The notes: generated by a model not told the origin, from the sequence alone. Counted from the first letter of the stretch, positions 27,154 through 35,342 are shown. The stretch: 64,000 nucleotides of DNA from Adlercreutzia sp910585575 (GCF_951801035.1 NZ_CATOKT010000001.1), one strand, 5' to 3'. Numbers and translations: made by a program.

Positions 27154-27185
27154 CATGGGACAGCCAACCGGCTGACTTGCCTCAT
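27154..27185 (-). repeat. Intergenic palindromic repeat, copy 1
   Basis: Reverse-oriented copy of the repeat family whose full form begins ATGAGACAAGTC, continues with the core AGACGGTTGGCCGTCT and ends CTCAT. This copy has GGGACA in place of GAGACA at one end. It follows the guaA terminator. Confidence 0.8.
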
Positions 27186-27190
27186 TTCGC

Positions 27191-27214
27191 AAGACAACCA
27201 ACCGTCCGTCTCAT
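27191..27214 (-). repeat. Intergenic palindromic repeat, copy 2 (short form)
   Basis: Second copy, 5 bases from the first, lacking the AAGTC insert: AAGACAACCAACCG then TCCGTCTCAT. A TATAAT hexamer (27219-27224) lies right behind it, but no gene follows on the plus strand: only a stray AAAGGAGG at about 27341 remains before the minus-strand gene's stop codon. Confidence 0.75.
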
Positions 27215-27357
27215 CTCGTATAATCAACCCATCAGAGATGAAAACGCAGTCCCCGTCGGGTAGTCGTGGGCGTGCGGCGGTGCCGCATCAGCAACCTGCC
27301 TCCTTGGTTGTCCCTTCTCTGCATGGCGCATCGACATAAAGGAGGAACCAGCCCGTC

Positions 27358-28323
27358 TTACTTCGCAGCCGCGCTCCCCAGGGCGAGGAAGTTCATGACG
27401 AGGGACACCATGGCCTCCTTCTCGTCGGGGCGCGATTCGGCGATCATGATGGTGGTGGCCACGAGCGAGTCGTCGCCCACCGTTTTGCGGCCTTTTTCGT
27501 ACAGCAGCCCATTACGATCGAGGAAGTAGAGGAAGAGGCTTGCGGCAATGCGCTTGTTCCCGTCGTGGAACGAGTGGTTCTTCACTACGAAATACAAGAG
27601 ATTGGCCGCCTTCTCCTGAACCGAGGGGTAGATCTCCTGACCGCCGAACGACTGGTAGATAGCGGCGATGCTGCTGCGGAAGGAGTCGTCCTTTTCCTTG
27701 CCGAAGATATCGCTCTCGCCGTAGAAGCGCAGGCTGTCGATGAGCTCGCGGCACTCATCGTAATCGAGCACGTAGACGCCCTCGGATCCCTTTGGGCGGC
27801 TGAGGCGCTGGTGATCGTAATCGTCCAGCAGGTCGAGTGCGGGGGCGTAGCTCTTCACGATCTCGAGAATCTGCCCAGCACCCAAATCGCCCGAGAGGCG
27901 TTCCATGACCGAGACCACCTGGGCGAGCTGCTGAAGTCGACGCTCATTCTCGGCGCGACCCTCGACGATATAGCGACGCAGCACGTCAGTAGCCCACTGA
28001 CGGAACTCTACGCCACGCTGCGATTTCACCCGATAGCCTACGGAGATGATGACATCGAGGTTATAGTGAGACGTGCGATACTTCTTTCCATCCGCTGCAG
28101 TTGTCAAGAAATCCTTTACTACTGATTCCTTCTGCAGCTCTCCCTCTTTGAAGCAGTTACCGATGTGCTGACTGATGTTCTGCTTAGAGGTACCGAATAG
28201 CACGGACATCTGCTGCTGCGTCAGCCAAACGGTATCCGAATCAGACGGTACGTCCAGCTTCACCTCCCCGTCAGAGGATTCAAAGAGGACGAGCTTCGAT
28301 GTACCTGCCGAAGTGAATCTCAT
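27358..28323 (-). CDS. RhuM-Fic/DOC fusion protein
   Basis: 321 residues. The N-terminal half (about 10-130) is the RhuM/DinD-like DNA-binding-type domain with VWLTQQQMSVLFGTSKQNIS and SHYNLDVIISVGYRVKSQRG. The C-terminal half is a Fic/DOC domain with HSFHDGNKR at 250-258; lysine stands where classical Fic has the second glycine-arginine step, as in DOC proteins, so phosphate transfer as well as AMPylation is possible. Start at ATG 28323 follows AGGAGG; the open frame runs 69 codons further up through a promoter block. A toxin or anti-phage role is inferred from the family. Confidence 0.85.
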   Translation of the reverse strand: MRFTSAGTSKLVLFESSDGEVKLDVPSDSDTVWLTQQQMSVLFGTSKQNISQHIGNCFKEGELQKESVVKDFLTTAADGKKYRTSHYNLDVIISVGYRVKSQRGVEFRQWATDVLRRYIVEGRAENERRLQQLAQVVSVMERLSGDLGAGQILEIVKSYAPALDLLDDYDHQRLSRPKGSEGVYVLDYDECRELIDSLRFYGESDIFGKEKDDSFRSSIAAIYQSFGGQEIYPSVQEKAANLLYFVVKNHSFHDGNKRIAASLFLYFLDRNGLLYEKGRKTVGDDSLVATTIMIAESRPDEKEAMVSLVMNFLALGSAAAK

Positions 28324-28412
28324 CAAGACCTCCTGTCGCGAATTGATGATGGGAAGACAATACGACTCCCAGGCCGCTGATTCAACAGTCGCAATAGTGC
28401 CATTTTTTGCAA
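28324..28412 (-). promoter_or_regulatory. Promoter block shared with the DIP1984 gene; remainder of the gap
   Basis: The 85-90 bases before this gene align (about three quarters identical by eye) with the bases before the DIP1984 gene at 37775-37860. Both contain TTGAA(T/C), a 17-base spacer, TAT(T/C)GT and then CGCGACAGGAGG. The rest of the gap to 28712 holds no gene that I can support. Confidence 0.6.
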
Positions 28413-28712
28413 ATGCATTCTTTCGAGCTCGATCAGGTGGAGCCGCGCGATGAAGCAACTCACCTCCAGCCATCGTGGCAGATCGGCGTCGATCAGCTTG
28501 AGACCGAGAACAACTCACGCAGAAGCGCAAAGGACGCTAGAAGACGGCCGCCGGAGGATCGGTCTGCTTTGCGACATGAGAAGAAACACCAGATGAGACG
28601 CGATGTCAAAGACTTTTGTCAGCTCCGATTGGCTGGTAAGGTCTATATGCCAAAGACATTTGGTTGTAATCTTTTGCGCCATGGCACATCTTGAGTCGAG
28701 AAAGGACACGCA

Positions 28713-29321
28713 GTGGAGCTCAAGGAGCACTTGAAGGAGCATCGGCAGCGCCTCGGCCTCTCGCAGGAGGACCTTGCCGAGCGTATCTTCGTGACGCGCC
28801 AGACCATCTCCAACTGGGAGACGGACAAGACGTATCCGGACGTGCAGAGCCTCCTGCTTCTGAGCGACCTCTTCGGCGTGTCCATAGACGAGCTCGTGAA
28901 GGGAGATGTGGCCGCAATGGAGTCGGAAATCAAGAAGGAATGGAGAAGGATGTCGCGGCTTATCGCGGCGGCATGGGGCCTCATCGCCTTGGGCGTCCTG
29001 TGCGCGGTCGCGGGGTTCGTCGCGCACACGGGGCCGTCGTCGGTTCTTCCCGGATGGAGCGAGGGCGAGGTGCTCGGATGCGTAGCGTTCTTCTTCCTCT
29101 GGCTGATAGGCCTGGGGCTTGCGGGCCAGGTGGAGCGGATGAAGAAGGCCAGCGACCTTGTCACGTACAAGGACATCCTCGCCTACTCGAAAGGCGAGGA
29201 GCCGATTCGCGACGACGATGCGCTCGGCCGTCGCCAGCCGCTGGCATCCAGCGCATTGAAGTTCATCGCGGCGGCGCTCGTGGGCCTGGCTGTCGCGTTT
29301 GTCGTCACAAGATTTCTGTAG
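28713..29321 (+). CDS. XRE-type regulator with C-terminal membrane segments
   Basis: 202 residues. Helix-turn-helix at about 8-62 (RLGLSQEDLAERIFVTRQTI, then SNWETDKTYPDVQSLLLLSD), followed by three hydrophobic segments near 90-112, 125-146 and 178-200. Start is GTG 28713 after AAAGGA. A paralogue of the same length and design is at 42987-43619 on the other strand. It is followed by a 44-residue membrane peptide gene and probably forms an operon with it. A membrane-held repressor is inferred. Confidence 0.88.
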   Translation: MELKEHLKEHRQRLGLSQEDLAERIFVTRQTISNWETDKTYPDVQSLLLLSDLFGVSIDELVKGDVAAMESEIKKEWRRMSRLIAAAWGLIALGVLCAVAGFVAHTGPSSVLPGWSEGEVLGCVAFFFLWLIGLGLAGQVERMKKASDLVTYKDILAYSKGEEPIRDDDALGRRQPLASSALKFIAAALVGLAVAFVVTRFL

Positions 29322-29350
29322 GAACAGTCGCAGTGGAAGGAAGGTACGTC

Positions 29351-29485
29351 ATGGACAGTTTGACAGCAATCATCATCTTCGTAGCCTTCATCGCGGGGGG
29401 AAGTTGCTCCCTCGCCGGGACGTGGTGGGCGAAGAGGGCGAAAGGCAAGGATCGCGATTCCGGCGCGGCGAATGCTCAGGAGTAG
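29351..29485 (+). CDS. 44-residue single-span membrane protein
   Basis: MDSLTAIIIFVAFIAGGSCS then LAGTWWAKRAKG and a short charged tail. One membrane helix (about 5-27), basic residues after it, so the C-terminus is probably cytoplasmic. AAGGAAGG lies 5 bases before ATG 29351. It starts 29 bases after the XRE gene stop; a co-transcribed small partner, for instance a peptide that modulates the membrane regulator, is possible. The next 248 bases carry no gene. Confidence 0.6.
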   Translation: MDSLTAIIIFVAFIAGGSCSLAGTWWAKRAKGKDRDSGAANAQE

Positions 29486-29625
29486 ACGGCGGCCGCCTCA
29501 AAGGCTCGGACCGCATTTTCCCGTCGCGATCCTCCGATCACCCCGGTAGGCGGTGCGCAGGGGGATTGATAAACATTGCCGAGGGCGGTATAAAGTTCTC
29601 GGAGGCTTTTAGCTTCTACCAAGTG

Positions 29626-29644
29626 GCCGGGGGTGTCCCCCGGC
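29626..29644. repeat. GC-rich hairpin at the left edge of the DUF2075 islet
   Basis: GCCGGGGG / CCCCCGGC, 8-bp perfect stem with loop TGT, flanked by AAGTG and ACTTC. A near copy, with the same stem and similar flanks, lies at 32210-32229. The two enclose the DUF2075 gene and two gene remnants. Confidence 0.6.
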
Positions 29645-29733
29645 ACTTCTTCTATTCGGGAGCGATGGCGTTTCCAGAGGGCACAGCAAAGCGTGTTTTT
29701 TGCCTTGACCCCATGGGGCAGGTGTGGAGCCTA

Positions 29734-31665
29734 CTACGGAAGCCTAAGGCACTCATATTCGCAAGATGGCTTGGAAACGACTACCCCATACGCATAGGAT
29801 TCTTTCACCCGCCCTCGGAGATACCGTCGCAAGGCTGGATCCGTCGCGTAAACATAGCAGCCCTTCATGCCGCGCGTCATCAAGGTCCTGTACGTATTCT
29901 TAATTATCTCGTCAGCCAGCTTTTTGGCTTTCTCCGGGTCACTTTCTTCGAGCTTCTTGAGGCCTTTGACTGATTGGTCGGTTGTTGCCCTCATTCGATA
30001 GTCGGTAACGAGATGCCCATCTTGATAGCGAAGATCTTCGCCTATGATGACGCCGACGTAGTCGAACTCTAGCCCTTGCGTGGTGTGAATGCACCCGGCT
30101 TCGTTGATCGAGGTCGGGCTCAGAGCAAAGGCATCCCCTCCCTCAAGATTCCAGCTCATTTCAAAGTCATCGATAACTATTTCGTGCGTATTGGTATCGC
30201 CTCGACCAGCCTTTGGCCAGTTCCAACAGTAGCCGGCAAGAATTCGCGATTTGTTTTGTTCCAAGTTTTTCTCAATAACCTTTTCTCTCATTTCTTGCGG
30301 TGAATCGAAAACAATAAATTCGTAGTCGATTCCTTCGAGGCTATAGTTTGCGGTTTCGCGAATTTCAAGAACATCGTCAAGCCACGCCAAATAGCCATCG
30401 GAACCGTTGCAGCGAAATTGAGAAACGAGCTCCTCTTCGTAAATCTCAGCATGATTCTCAATAGCCCAACGTTTTATTTCTTTAACACTCCCGATATCTT
30501 TAACCGTCACACGCTGGTCTTCGTCAATGAAGAAAACGCTTAGCCTCCCTGCACGGATAATCTCGTGAATTTGATTTGTGCCCTGGTTTCCGTAAAGCCC
30601 AGACTTCTCATTAAGCCGATGAGCTTCGTCGGCCAATATCACACCAACGGCGTTTTTGGGTGCATCGATGTACGCGCCCGAACCTTTGAACATCAGGTCG
30701 ATGCTACTTTTGGTTCGACTGCCCTTTAGCTTGCTTGCATAGACAGTCCGAGGGGCGCTGTTCTTCGAGCAATACTGCACGAAAACCTCTTCTTGGGTTA
30801 AACGTGCCAGCAAATTAATGGCGATAACAGTTTTGCCTGTGCCGGGACCGCCCTTCGCGATGAGAACGCGTTTTTTACCATCCCTCTCGCACTGTCGCGA
30901 CAGCTCCATAATGCGTTCGAAGATTACCTTTTGGTCGTCGATGAGCGTGAACTCAGGATTAGATTCAAGCATGCCGACGATAGCGTCCTGAAGACTCTTG
31001 GAAGGCTTAATGCGCCCATTGTCGATTTCGTACAGGATTTCCCCGTTGTCACCTTCGGCAACAACCTCCTTGATGTAGTCGCGGAGCTTCCTCACATCAC
31101 CTTTGGTGAATGCCGGTGCTTCGTCGAGATATTCTCGATAGATGGGATCATCTAACGGGTCGTTTTCCTTGCGCAAGTAATTGTGCAGATACGCGCAGGG
31201 CCACAGTCCGACCTGCTTGTTTTGCGCGTACTCGTTATAGTCGCGAATCATTGTCGCGTAACTCCAGGCTTGATACGACGGATGAACGACATGACGAGTT
31301 TTGCCGCCAGTGAAGGTTTCTACCACTCCGTCTTGCCCTTCAACCTTTTCGAGCTCCTGCCACTGCTTCAGCTCGATAATGACGACGTTTCCCTCGCCTG
31401 AGCGGTCGTATCCCGACACGAGAAAATCGATGCGCTTCGAGGTGTTGGGGAGGTTGTATTCAATTGCAATACCCGAATCTTCCGGAATATCGCGATCATT
31501 GAGCACTTTGTACATGTACTCGAGAGAGTTTACCCACGATCTGAACTCGGCATCACCCGTTCTGCGATGCATCTTCTCGAGAATGGCGTCTCTGATTTTG
31601 TAAGCCAAAGTGTCTTCGACCACTTCGTCCATAAACTGGCTCTTGTTGCCACTGTAGATAATCAT
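29734..31665 (-). CDS. DUF2075 nuclease-helicase
   Basis: 643 residues. An N-terminal PD-(D/E)XK-like nuclease domain shows RIDFLVSGYD (Asp80) and VVIIELKQWQ (Glu98, Lys100). A DUF2075 superfamily 1-type ATPase follows with Walker A AKGGPGTGKTVIA near 270, Walker B ILADEAHRL, FIDEDQRVT, and the C-terminal CIHTTQGLEFDYVGVI. Such proteins are often found in defence islands; degradation of foreign nucleic acid is inferred. ATG 31665 follows GGTGGAG. GC content is visibly below that of the neighbours, and degraded genes lie on its upstream side. Confidence 0.88.
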   Translation of the reverse strand: MIIYSGNKSQFMDEVVEDTLAYKIRDAILEKMHRRTGDAEFRSWVNSLEYMYKVLNDRDIPEDSGIAIEYNLPNTSKRIDFLVSGYDRSGEGNVVIIELKQWQELEKVEGQDGVVETFTGGKTRHVVHPSYQAWSYATMIRDYNEYAQNKQVGLWPCAYLHNYLRKENDPLDDPIYREYLDEAPAFTKGDVRKLRDYIKEVVAEGDNGEILYEIDNGRIKPSKSLQDAIVGMLESNPEFTLIDDQKVIFERIMELSRQCERDGKKRVLIAKGGPGTGKTVIAINLLARLTQEEVFVQYCSKNSAPRTVYASKLKGSRTKSSIDLMFKGSGAYIDAPKNAVGVILADEAHRLNEKSGLYGNQGTNQIHEIIRAGRLSVFFIDEDQRVTVKDIGSVKEIKRWAIENHAEIYEEELVSQFRCNGSDGYLAWLDDVLEIRETANYSLEGIDYEFIVFDSPQEMREKVIEKNLEQNKSRILAGYCWNWPKAGRGDTNTHEIVIDDFEMSWNLEGGDAFALSPTSINEAGCIHTTQGLEFDYVGVIIGEDLRYQDGHLVTDYRMRATTDQSVKGLKKLEESDPEKAKKLADEIIKNTYRTLMTRGMKGCYVYATDPALRRYLRGRVKESYAYGVVVSKPSCEYECLRLP

Positions 31666-31813
31666 TAGCTCAACTCCACCCTGAAGCCGCCCTGGTGCTG
31701 AAGCGCCGCGACAATTGCACAGAGGGGCACAGTATGCCCTGCTCATCCTCTCACCGTGTCATTACTATAGTACATGCACTACCGCAATGGCATGACCGAG
31801 ATTGGGAGCAGGC

Positions 31814-31976
31814 GTGTCGCTTGAGAAGACCAAGGCGTACCCGGACAAGTCGCTACACCGCCTCGCTACCGCCTTCCCCACCTGTGGCAGCTCCAACAGC
31901 GTCATAGAGCCCCACCGGCTAGAGCGGTCCATCCTGGAAACACCTGGGTAGACACATGCAAGATGAGAGAAGAGCA
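31814..31976 (+). pseudogene. YbaK-like deacylase remnant with internal deletion
   Basis: GTG 31814 opens MSLEKTKAY, like the start of the intact YbaK gene at 39199 (MSLERAKEH), then jumps directly to LHRLATAFPTCGSSNSVIE, matching LRRFATVFPACGSSNSAIE near that protein's C-terminus. About 110 codons between them are gone. After ILETPG a stop follows; in another frame NTWVDTCKMREE matches the last residues STWVDVCKLPEE. So this is a second, deleted and frameshifted copy. Confidence 0.75.
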
Positions 31977-32014
31977 GCTGCAGCTAGCAGAGCGCTTCTT
32001 GAAGATAGCCTCTT

Positions 32015-32182
32015 TCAACAAAGCGTATTCGGGATATCAGCATCCGAAAGTGTTTTCTCGTAAATGCTGATGCCCTTTGCTATAGGATCGTTTTGGTCGT
32101 GCAGGACAAGCGTCAGTATGAAGTACTGGGCATGCCGGGTCTTATCTCCGCTCTCATCAACAAAAATCGAAAGCTACGACAT
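32015..32182 (-). pseudogene. DUF3800-family gene start, broken
   Basis: After GGAGGGG an ATG (32182) reads MS, an amber codon, then LSIFVDESGDKTRHAQYFIL and TLVLHDQNDPIAKGISIYEKT, ending in TGA at 32015. LSIFxDESGD at the very N-terminus and the LVLHDQ stretch are typical of DUF3800 proteins, which are RNase H-like and often linked to mobile DNA. The remaining 150 or more residues are missing. Between this and the YbaK remnant nothing else is recognisable. Confidence 0.65.
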
Positions 32183-32202
32183 GACTCGCACCCCTCCAAT
32201 AA

Positions 32203-32229
32203 AAAAGTTGCCGGGGGACTGCCCCCGGC
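32203..32229 (-). terminator. Terminator behind hxlR
   Basis: GCCGGGGG-N4-CCCCCGGC (32210-32229); on the minus strand it is followed by AAC and a run of six T. It ends the HxlR transcript, whose stop is at 32315. The stem is the same as that at 29626-29644. Confidence 0.8.
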
Positions 32230-32314
32230 GCTTGGAGGTAGCTTATTCAGCCACCAAGGCATTTATATCATATGCTTCCGAGCCTGAGAATACCTTTCTG
32301 CCTATACAACTGAT

Positions 32315-32686
32315 CTATCGCTTATTCGCCCCGCAGGTTTCTCCCTCGCTGCACAGCCATTGCTGGCTCCAGCGCATCATTTCCGTGAGGATGGGCACGA
32401 AACTCTCCCCCTCTTCCGTGAGCGTGTATTCAACCTTGGGCGGTATCTCGCGGTAGATCTCGCGATGGATGAACCCGTCGGCTTCAAGCTCGCGCAGCTG
32501 CTTGGTGAGGGTCGACTGGGATATGCCGTCGATGCGGCGCATGAGCTCGCCGAAGCGCTGCACCTCGTAGGCGGCGATGTACCACAGGATGAGGATCTTC
32601 CACTTCCCGCCGAGTACCGCCTGCATCCGGCTCATGGACTCGCAGCGTGCGATCATCTTCTCGTCGGTGAACTTGTTATCAGCCAT
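32315..32686 (-). CDS. HxlR-family transcription regulator
   Basis: 123-residue winged-helix regulator. ARCESMSRMQAVLGGKWKIL begins with the conserved cysteine of HxlR proteins; FGELMRRIDGISQSTLTKQL is the recognition region and PPKVEYTLTEEG the wing. ATG 32686 follows AGGAGAAG; an upstream start at 32737 adds 17 residues outside the fold. It diverges from the radical SAM gene at 32814 and probably controls it; the 127 bases between hold both promoters. A terminator follows. Confidence 0.92.
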   Translation of the reverse strand: MADNKFTDEKMIARCESMSRMQAVLGGKWKILILWYIAAYEVQRFGELMRRIDGISQSTLTKQLRELEADGFIHREIYREIPPKVEYTLTEEGESFVPILTEMMRWSQQWLCSEGETCGANKR

Positions 32687-32813
32687 CGCGCTTCTCCTGG
32701 TTGCTCCCATTAGTGCAAAATTGAGTACTACAAGCATAAAACATCAGTACTAGCAATCAAAGCACAAAGGGGTCATCCTTGCGCAAAGACACACGACAGC
32801 AAGGAGAACCACC

Positions 32814-33746
32814 ATGCACTACACGGGAACCATCTGGCGGCCGCCCTACGAGGCGGATTCGCTCATCATCGAGGCGACGGCAGGCTGCACGCACCACCGA
32901 TGCAAGTTCTGCACGCTCTATGAGGATCTTCCGTTCAAGTTCAGACCTTCCCCGATGGAGTACATCGAGACCGATCTCCTGGAGGCGCAGACCTGGTACC
33001 ACGACCCGCTGCGCAAGGCCGAGGAGCGACTCTTCGATATCGCTGAGGCAAGCTGCAAGCGCGTCTTTCTGGCAGGGGCGAACCCCTTCGGGCTCAAGGC
33101 AAGACACCTGCGTGAGATAGCCGGCCTGGTGCGCAAGTATTTCCTCGGATGCGAGAGCATCGGCTGCTTCTCGCGGATCACCGACGTCGCGACGAAGACC
33201 GACGAGGAGCTGCGCGAGCTCGCCGCCGCCGGGTACGACGGCCTCACCATCGGCGTCGAGACCGGTGACGACGACGCGCTCGCCTTCATGGGGAAGGGAT
33301 ACGAGGCGAAGGACATTGTGGAGCAGTGCGCGCGCCTCGACAGCGCCGGCATCTCCTACGCGTTCTTCTATCTCGTAGGCATCTCGGGCAGGGGGCGCGG
33401 TATTGAGGGCGCAAGAAGGACGGCGGAGATCGTGAACCGCACGAACCCGTGGCTCATCGGTGCAAACATGCTCACGATCTACAAGAGCTCGGAGCTCTAC
33501 CAAGAGATCCTTGCCGGAAACTGGGAAGAGGAGATGGAAGTGGAGAAGTACGAGGAGGTGAAGGAGCTGGTCGCCAGCCTTACGATACAAACTGAGTTCG
33601 CTATGCTAGGCGCTTCGAACCCCGTGATGCTGCGCGGCGCGCTGCCCGAGCACAAGAGTCAGATTCTCTCGGCGCTCGATGCCATCATCAACGACATCGG
33701 CGAGGAACGGCTGCGGGATTACAGGACGAACTTACGGCATCTGTGA
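32814..33746 (+). CDS. Radical SAM protein
   Basis: 310 residues. The cluster motif is AGCTHHRCKFCTLYEDLPF, Cx4CxxC spacing, as in the subgroup that starts TxGCTxNxCxFC, not the commoner Cx3CxxC. Further on, VFLAGANPFGLK, TIGVETGDDDAL (the SAM-contacting GxExG-like strand) and ANMLTIYKSSELYQEI fit a single radical SAM barrel. The product is unknown. ATG 32814 follows AAGGAG. It diverges from hxlR, so induction by a redox or electrophile signal is plausible. Confidence 0.88.
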   Translation: MHYTGTIWRPPYEADSLIIEATAGCTHHRCKFCTLYEDLPFKFRPSPMEYIETDLLEAQTWYHDPLRKAEERLFDIAEASCKRVFLAGANPFGLKARHLREIAGLVRKYFLGCESIGCFSRITDVATKTDEELRELAAAGYDGLTIGVETGDDDALAFMGKGYEAKDIVEQCARLDSAGISYAFFYLVGISGRGRGIEGARRTAEIVNRTNPWLIGANMLTIYKSSELYQEILAGNWEEEMEVEKYEEVKELVASLTIQTEFAMLGASNPVMLRGALPEHKSQILSALDAIINDIGEERLRDYRTNLRHL

Positions 33747-33747
33747 C

Positions 33748-33850
33748 AGCTGGGCTCTATCGCGCCCAGCTTGAACTGGTGCAAATTTTGCGCCAGTTGC
33801 CCCTCGAGCTTAATCATCGGAGCAGTTGTCGCAAATTATGAGACAACTGC
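33748..33850 (+). terminator. Three consecutive hairpins between convergent genes
   Basis: Stem 1: 33748-33755 with 33764-33771 (8 bp), right after the radical SAM stop. Stem 2: 33774-33782 with 33790-33798 (one G-T pair). Stem 3: 33822-33830 with 33842-33850 (9 bp, perfect). Stem 1 is the likely terminator. None belongs clearly to the palindromic repeat family, although stem 3 contains ATGAGACAA. Confidence 0.5.
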
Positions 33851-33880
33851 CTTGGGACCCAAAAGGCTCCAGGACTCTCT

Positions 33881-34219
33881 TTACAACCGTACCGCCTCCG
33901 ACATGCGCTCGGCCACAAGAGCAAGCAGGGCCTCCAGATCATCGGGGCCGATGTCGCCGGGATCGTCGTATTCGAGCAGCTCCACTACCTCGTACTCGAA
34001 CCCTTCGGCACCGCGCTCGTTCCATAGCACCTGGAGTTGCTTGCAGCGGTGCAGGCCGCCATCGAGCCGTGCGCGCACGCCGTTCATAGCTCGATCGGCA
34101 TCGACAGCCGCGCCCAGGAACACGTCGCCCGTCGCCGTGCACGTAACCGCGAACACGCCCATGTTGGGGCGGCGGCTCTTCCAGGCCGCCGCAATCTCCT
34201 TGCGCTTCGCCGCATCCAT
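33881..34219 (-). CDS. GIY-YIG-like nuclease family protein
   Basis: 112 residues. MGVFAVTCTATGDVFLGAAVDADRA.. has the layout of the GIY-YIG fold start (here GVF...FLG), and NGVRARLDGGLHRCKQLQVL contains the usual conserved arginine, with ELLEY further on. The canonical tyrosines are replaced, so catalysis is doubtful. ATG 34219 follows GGAGGAGCGAG. It stands alone, convergent with the radical SAM gene. Confidence 0.65.
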   Translation of the reverse strand: MDAAKRKEIAAAWKSRRPNMGVFAVTCTATGDVFLGAAVDADRAMNGVRARLDGGLHRCKQLQVLWNERGAEGFEYEVVELLEYDDPGDIGPDDLEALLALVAERMSEAVRL

Positions 34220-34634
34220 AGCCCTCGCTCCTCCTCTTCGTCCAATCAATGCGCGACATCGTAACACGACCCTCGAGCCTCTGGCGGTATAGGGTGCCAG
34301 GGGTGAGGATGCGGCGCTGCGAGACAACCAAATGAGACAAGCCAGACGGTTGGCCGTCTCGCTTTGTCGGCAAGCGCCACTTGATTAGATGCGCATCCAT
34401 GGGACACCCCTTGGCAGGTTCATAACCTATCATGATGAGCTATAGACGCTACAGGAGAAACTCCAGTGACAAGCCTTGCGGTCTTTTCAATAAGAAAGGC
34501 CAGATCAGCCAAGTACGCTCAATTCGTTCATTGAGGTGTACGCTGCAGGCACCGAAGTGCTCGGGCGCTCGACGCGCTGTCGGTCCTTCTCCTGAAGCAA
34601 ACAATCAAAATCAAGGCTCGTGTTAGGAAAAGCA
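34220..34634. other. 415-base gap with one palindromic repeat
   Basis: No supportable gene on either strand. It holds the GIY-YIG upstream region and one copy of the palindromic repeat (34332-34360). The remainder, 34430-34630, has no recognisable homology to anything in the window. Confidence 0.5.
34332..34360 (+). repeat. Intergenic palindromic repeat, copy 3
   Basis: ATGAGACAAGCC, then core AGACGGTTGGCCGTCT and C. A partial duplicate, GAGACAACCAA, lies directly before it (34321-34331). Confidence 0.85.
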
Positions 34635-35105
34635 ATGGATTGGAACATCGTACGTAATAAAGAGGACGTGGCAAGACTGCTTGCCCGCGTCGAGGGATTC
34701 CATGATTGGTACGTCGCGGGATTCTCCTATGACCCGCTTGCGCAAAGCGAGGACGACGACCTCAATCTCGGTCGCTTCAAGGTCGACGTCGATGCCCTTA
34801 CCATCACCTTCAGGTGGGATAGCAAAAGCAAGAGCGGCAAATGGCCAGAAGTGCAACTGGAGTTCAGAAACCTTTCCGAATTCCACTTCGGAAACTTCAG
34901 GGATCCGGACCCTATCTGGAACGGCGTCCTCGAGGAGACGCGTAAGGGCTGGGTGTTCGTTGACGACGACGGCGAAACGCTCAGCGAGGAGGAGCGCGCC
35001 CATCCAGAAACGATACGTTCCAGCTTACTGGTGATCTGCGGCGAGATTCGCTGGAGACCCCTGGCTGTTGTCACGACGGACGGTCCTGACTGGTGGAATA
35101 ATTAG
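34635..35105 (+). CDS. Hypothetical protein, 156 residues
   Basis: Acidic, soluble, no signal or membrane segment. It has WNIVRNKEDVARLLARVEGF HDWYVAGFSY, then alternating beta-type stretches (VDALTITFRWD, VQLEFRNLSEFHFGNF) and WRPLAVVTTDGPDWW at the end. The pattern resembles small immunity-type or SMI1-like single-domain proteins, but no family is recognised. ATG 34635 follows TTAGGAAAA. An 11-base gap leads to the next small gene, so both may be one unit of orphan immunity-like genes. Confidence 0.6.
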   Translation: MDWNIVRNKEDVARLLARVEGFHDWYVAGFSYDPLAQSEDDDLNLGRFKVDVDALTITFRWDSKSKSGKWPEVQLEFRNLSEFHFGNFRDPDPIWNGVLEETRKGWVFVDDDGETLSEEERAHPETIRSSLLVICGEIRWRPLAVVTTDGPDWWNN

Positions 35106-35116
35106 CAAGCACGAGC

Positions 35117-35338
35117 ATGCACTTCAAATGTATTTGCGGACACAGGATCTCAGACACCACTGACAATCTGCCGTATGCGGCCCGAGTCGTCGCCGATGTC
35201 GATCTTGATGACTACTGGGAAGCGTGGGAGCGGAGGGGGCGCGGGCAAGGCCTGGGTATTCTTTCCGATCCGATGGACTACGAGAAGACTATTTATCAGT
35301 GCAAGGAGCTGTCAGAAGAAACCGTCCCATTACGTTGA
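35117..35338 (+). CDS. Small CxC-motif protein, possibly truncated
   Basis: 73 residues: MHFKCICGHRISDTTDNLPY, then AARVVADVDLDDYWEAWE and YEKTIYQCKELSEETVPLR. A zinc-knuckle-like CICG near the start and one more cysteine (IYQC) suggest that a second pair once followed; in related small proteins this region usually reads YQCxxCG, so the end after codon about 63 may be replaced. No strong ribosome site before ATG 35117. Function unknown. Confidence 0.5.
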   Translation: MHFKCICGHRISDTTDNLPYAARVVADVDLDDYWEAWERRGRGQGLGILSDPMDYEKTIYQCKELSEETVPLR

Positions 35339-35342
35339 ATGC

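Noticed and set aside
33839..33858. Thirteenth copy of the palindromic repeat (ATGAGACAACTGCC)
   Set aside because: Only the first nine bases match; the core hairpin is missing and it is part of another inverted repeat.
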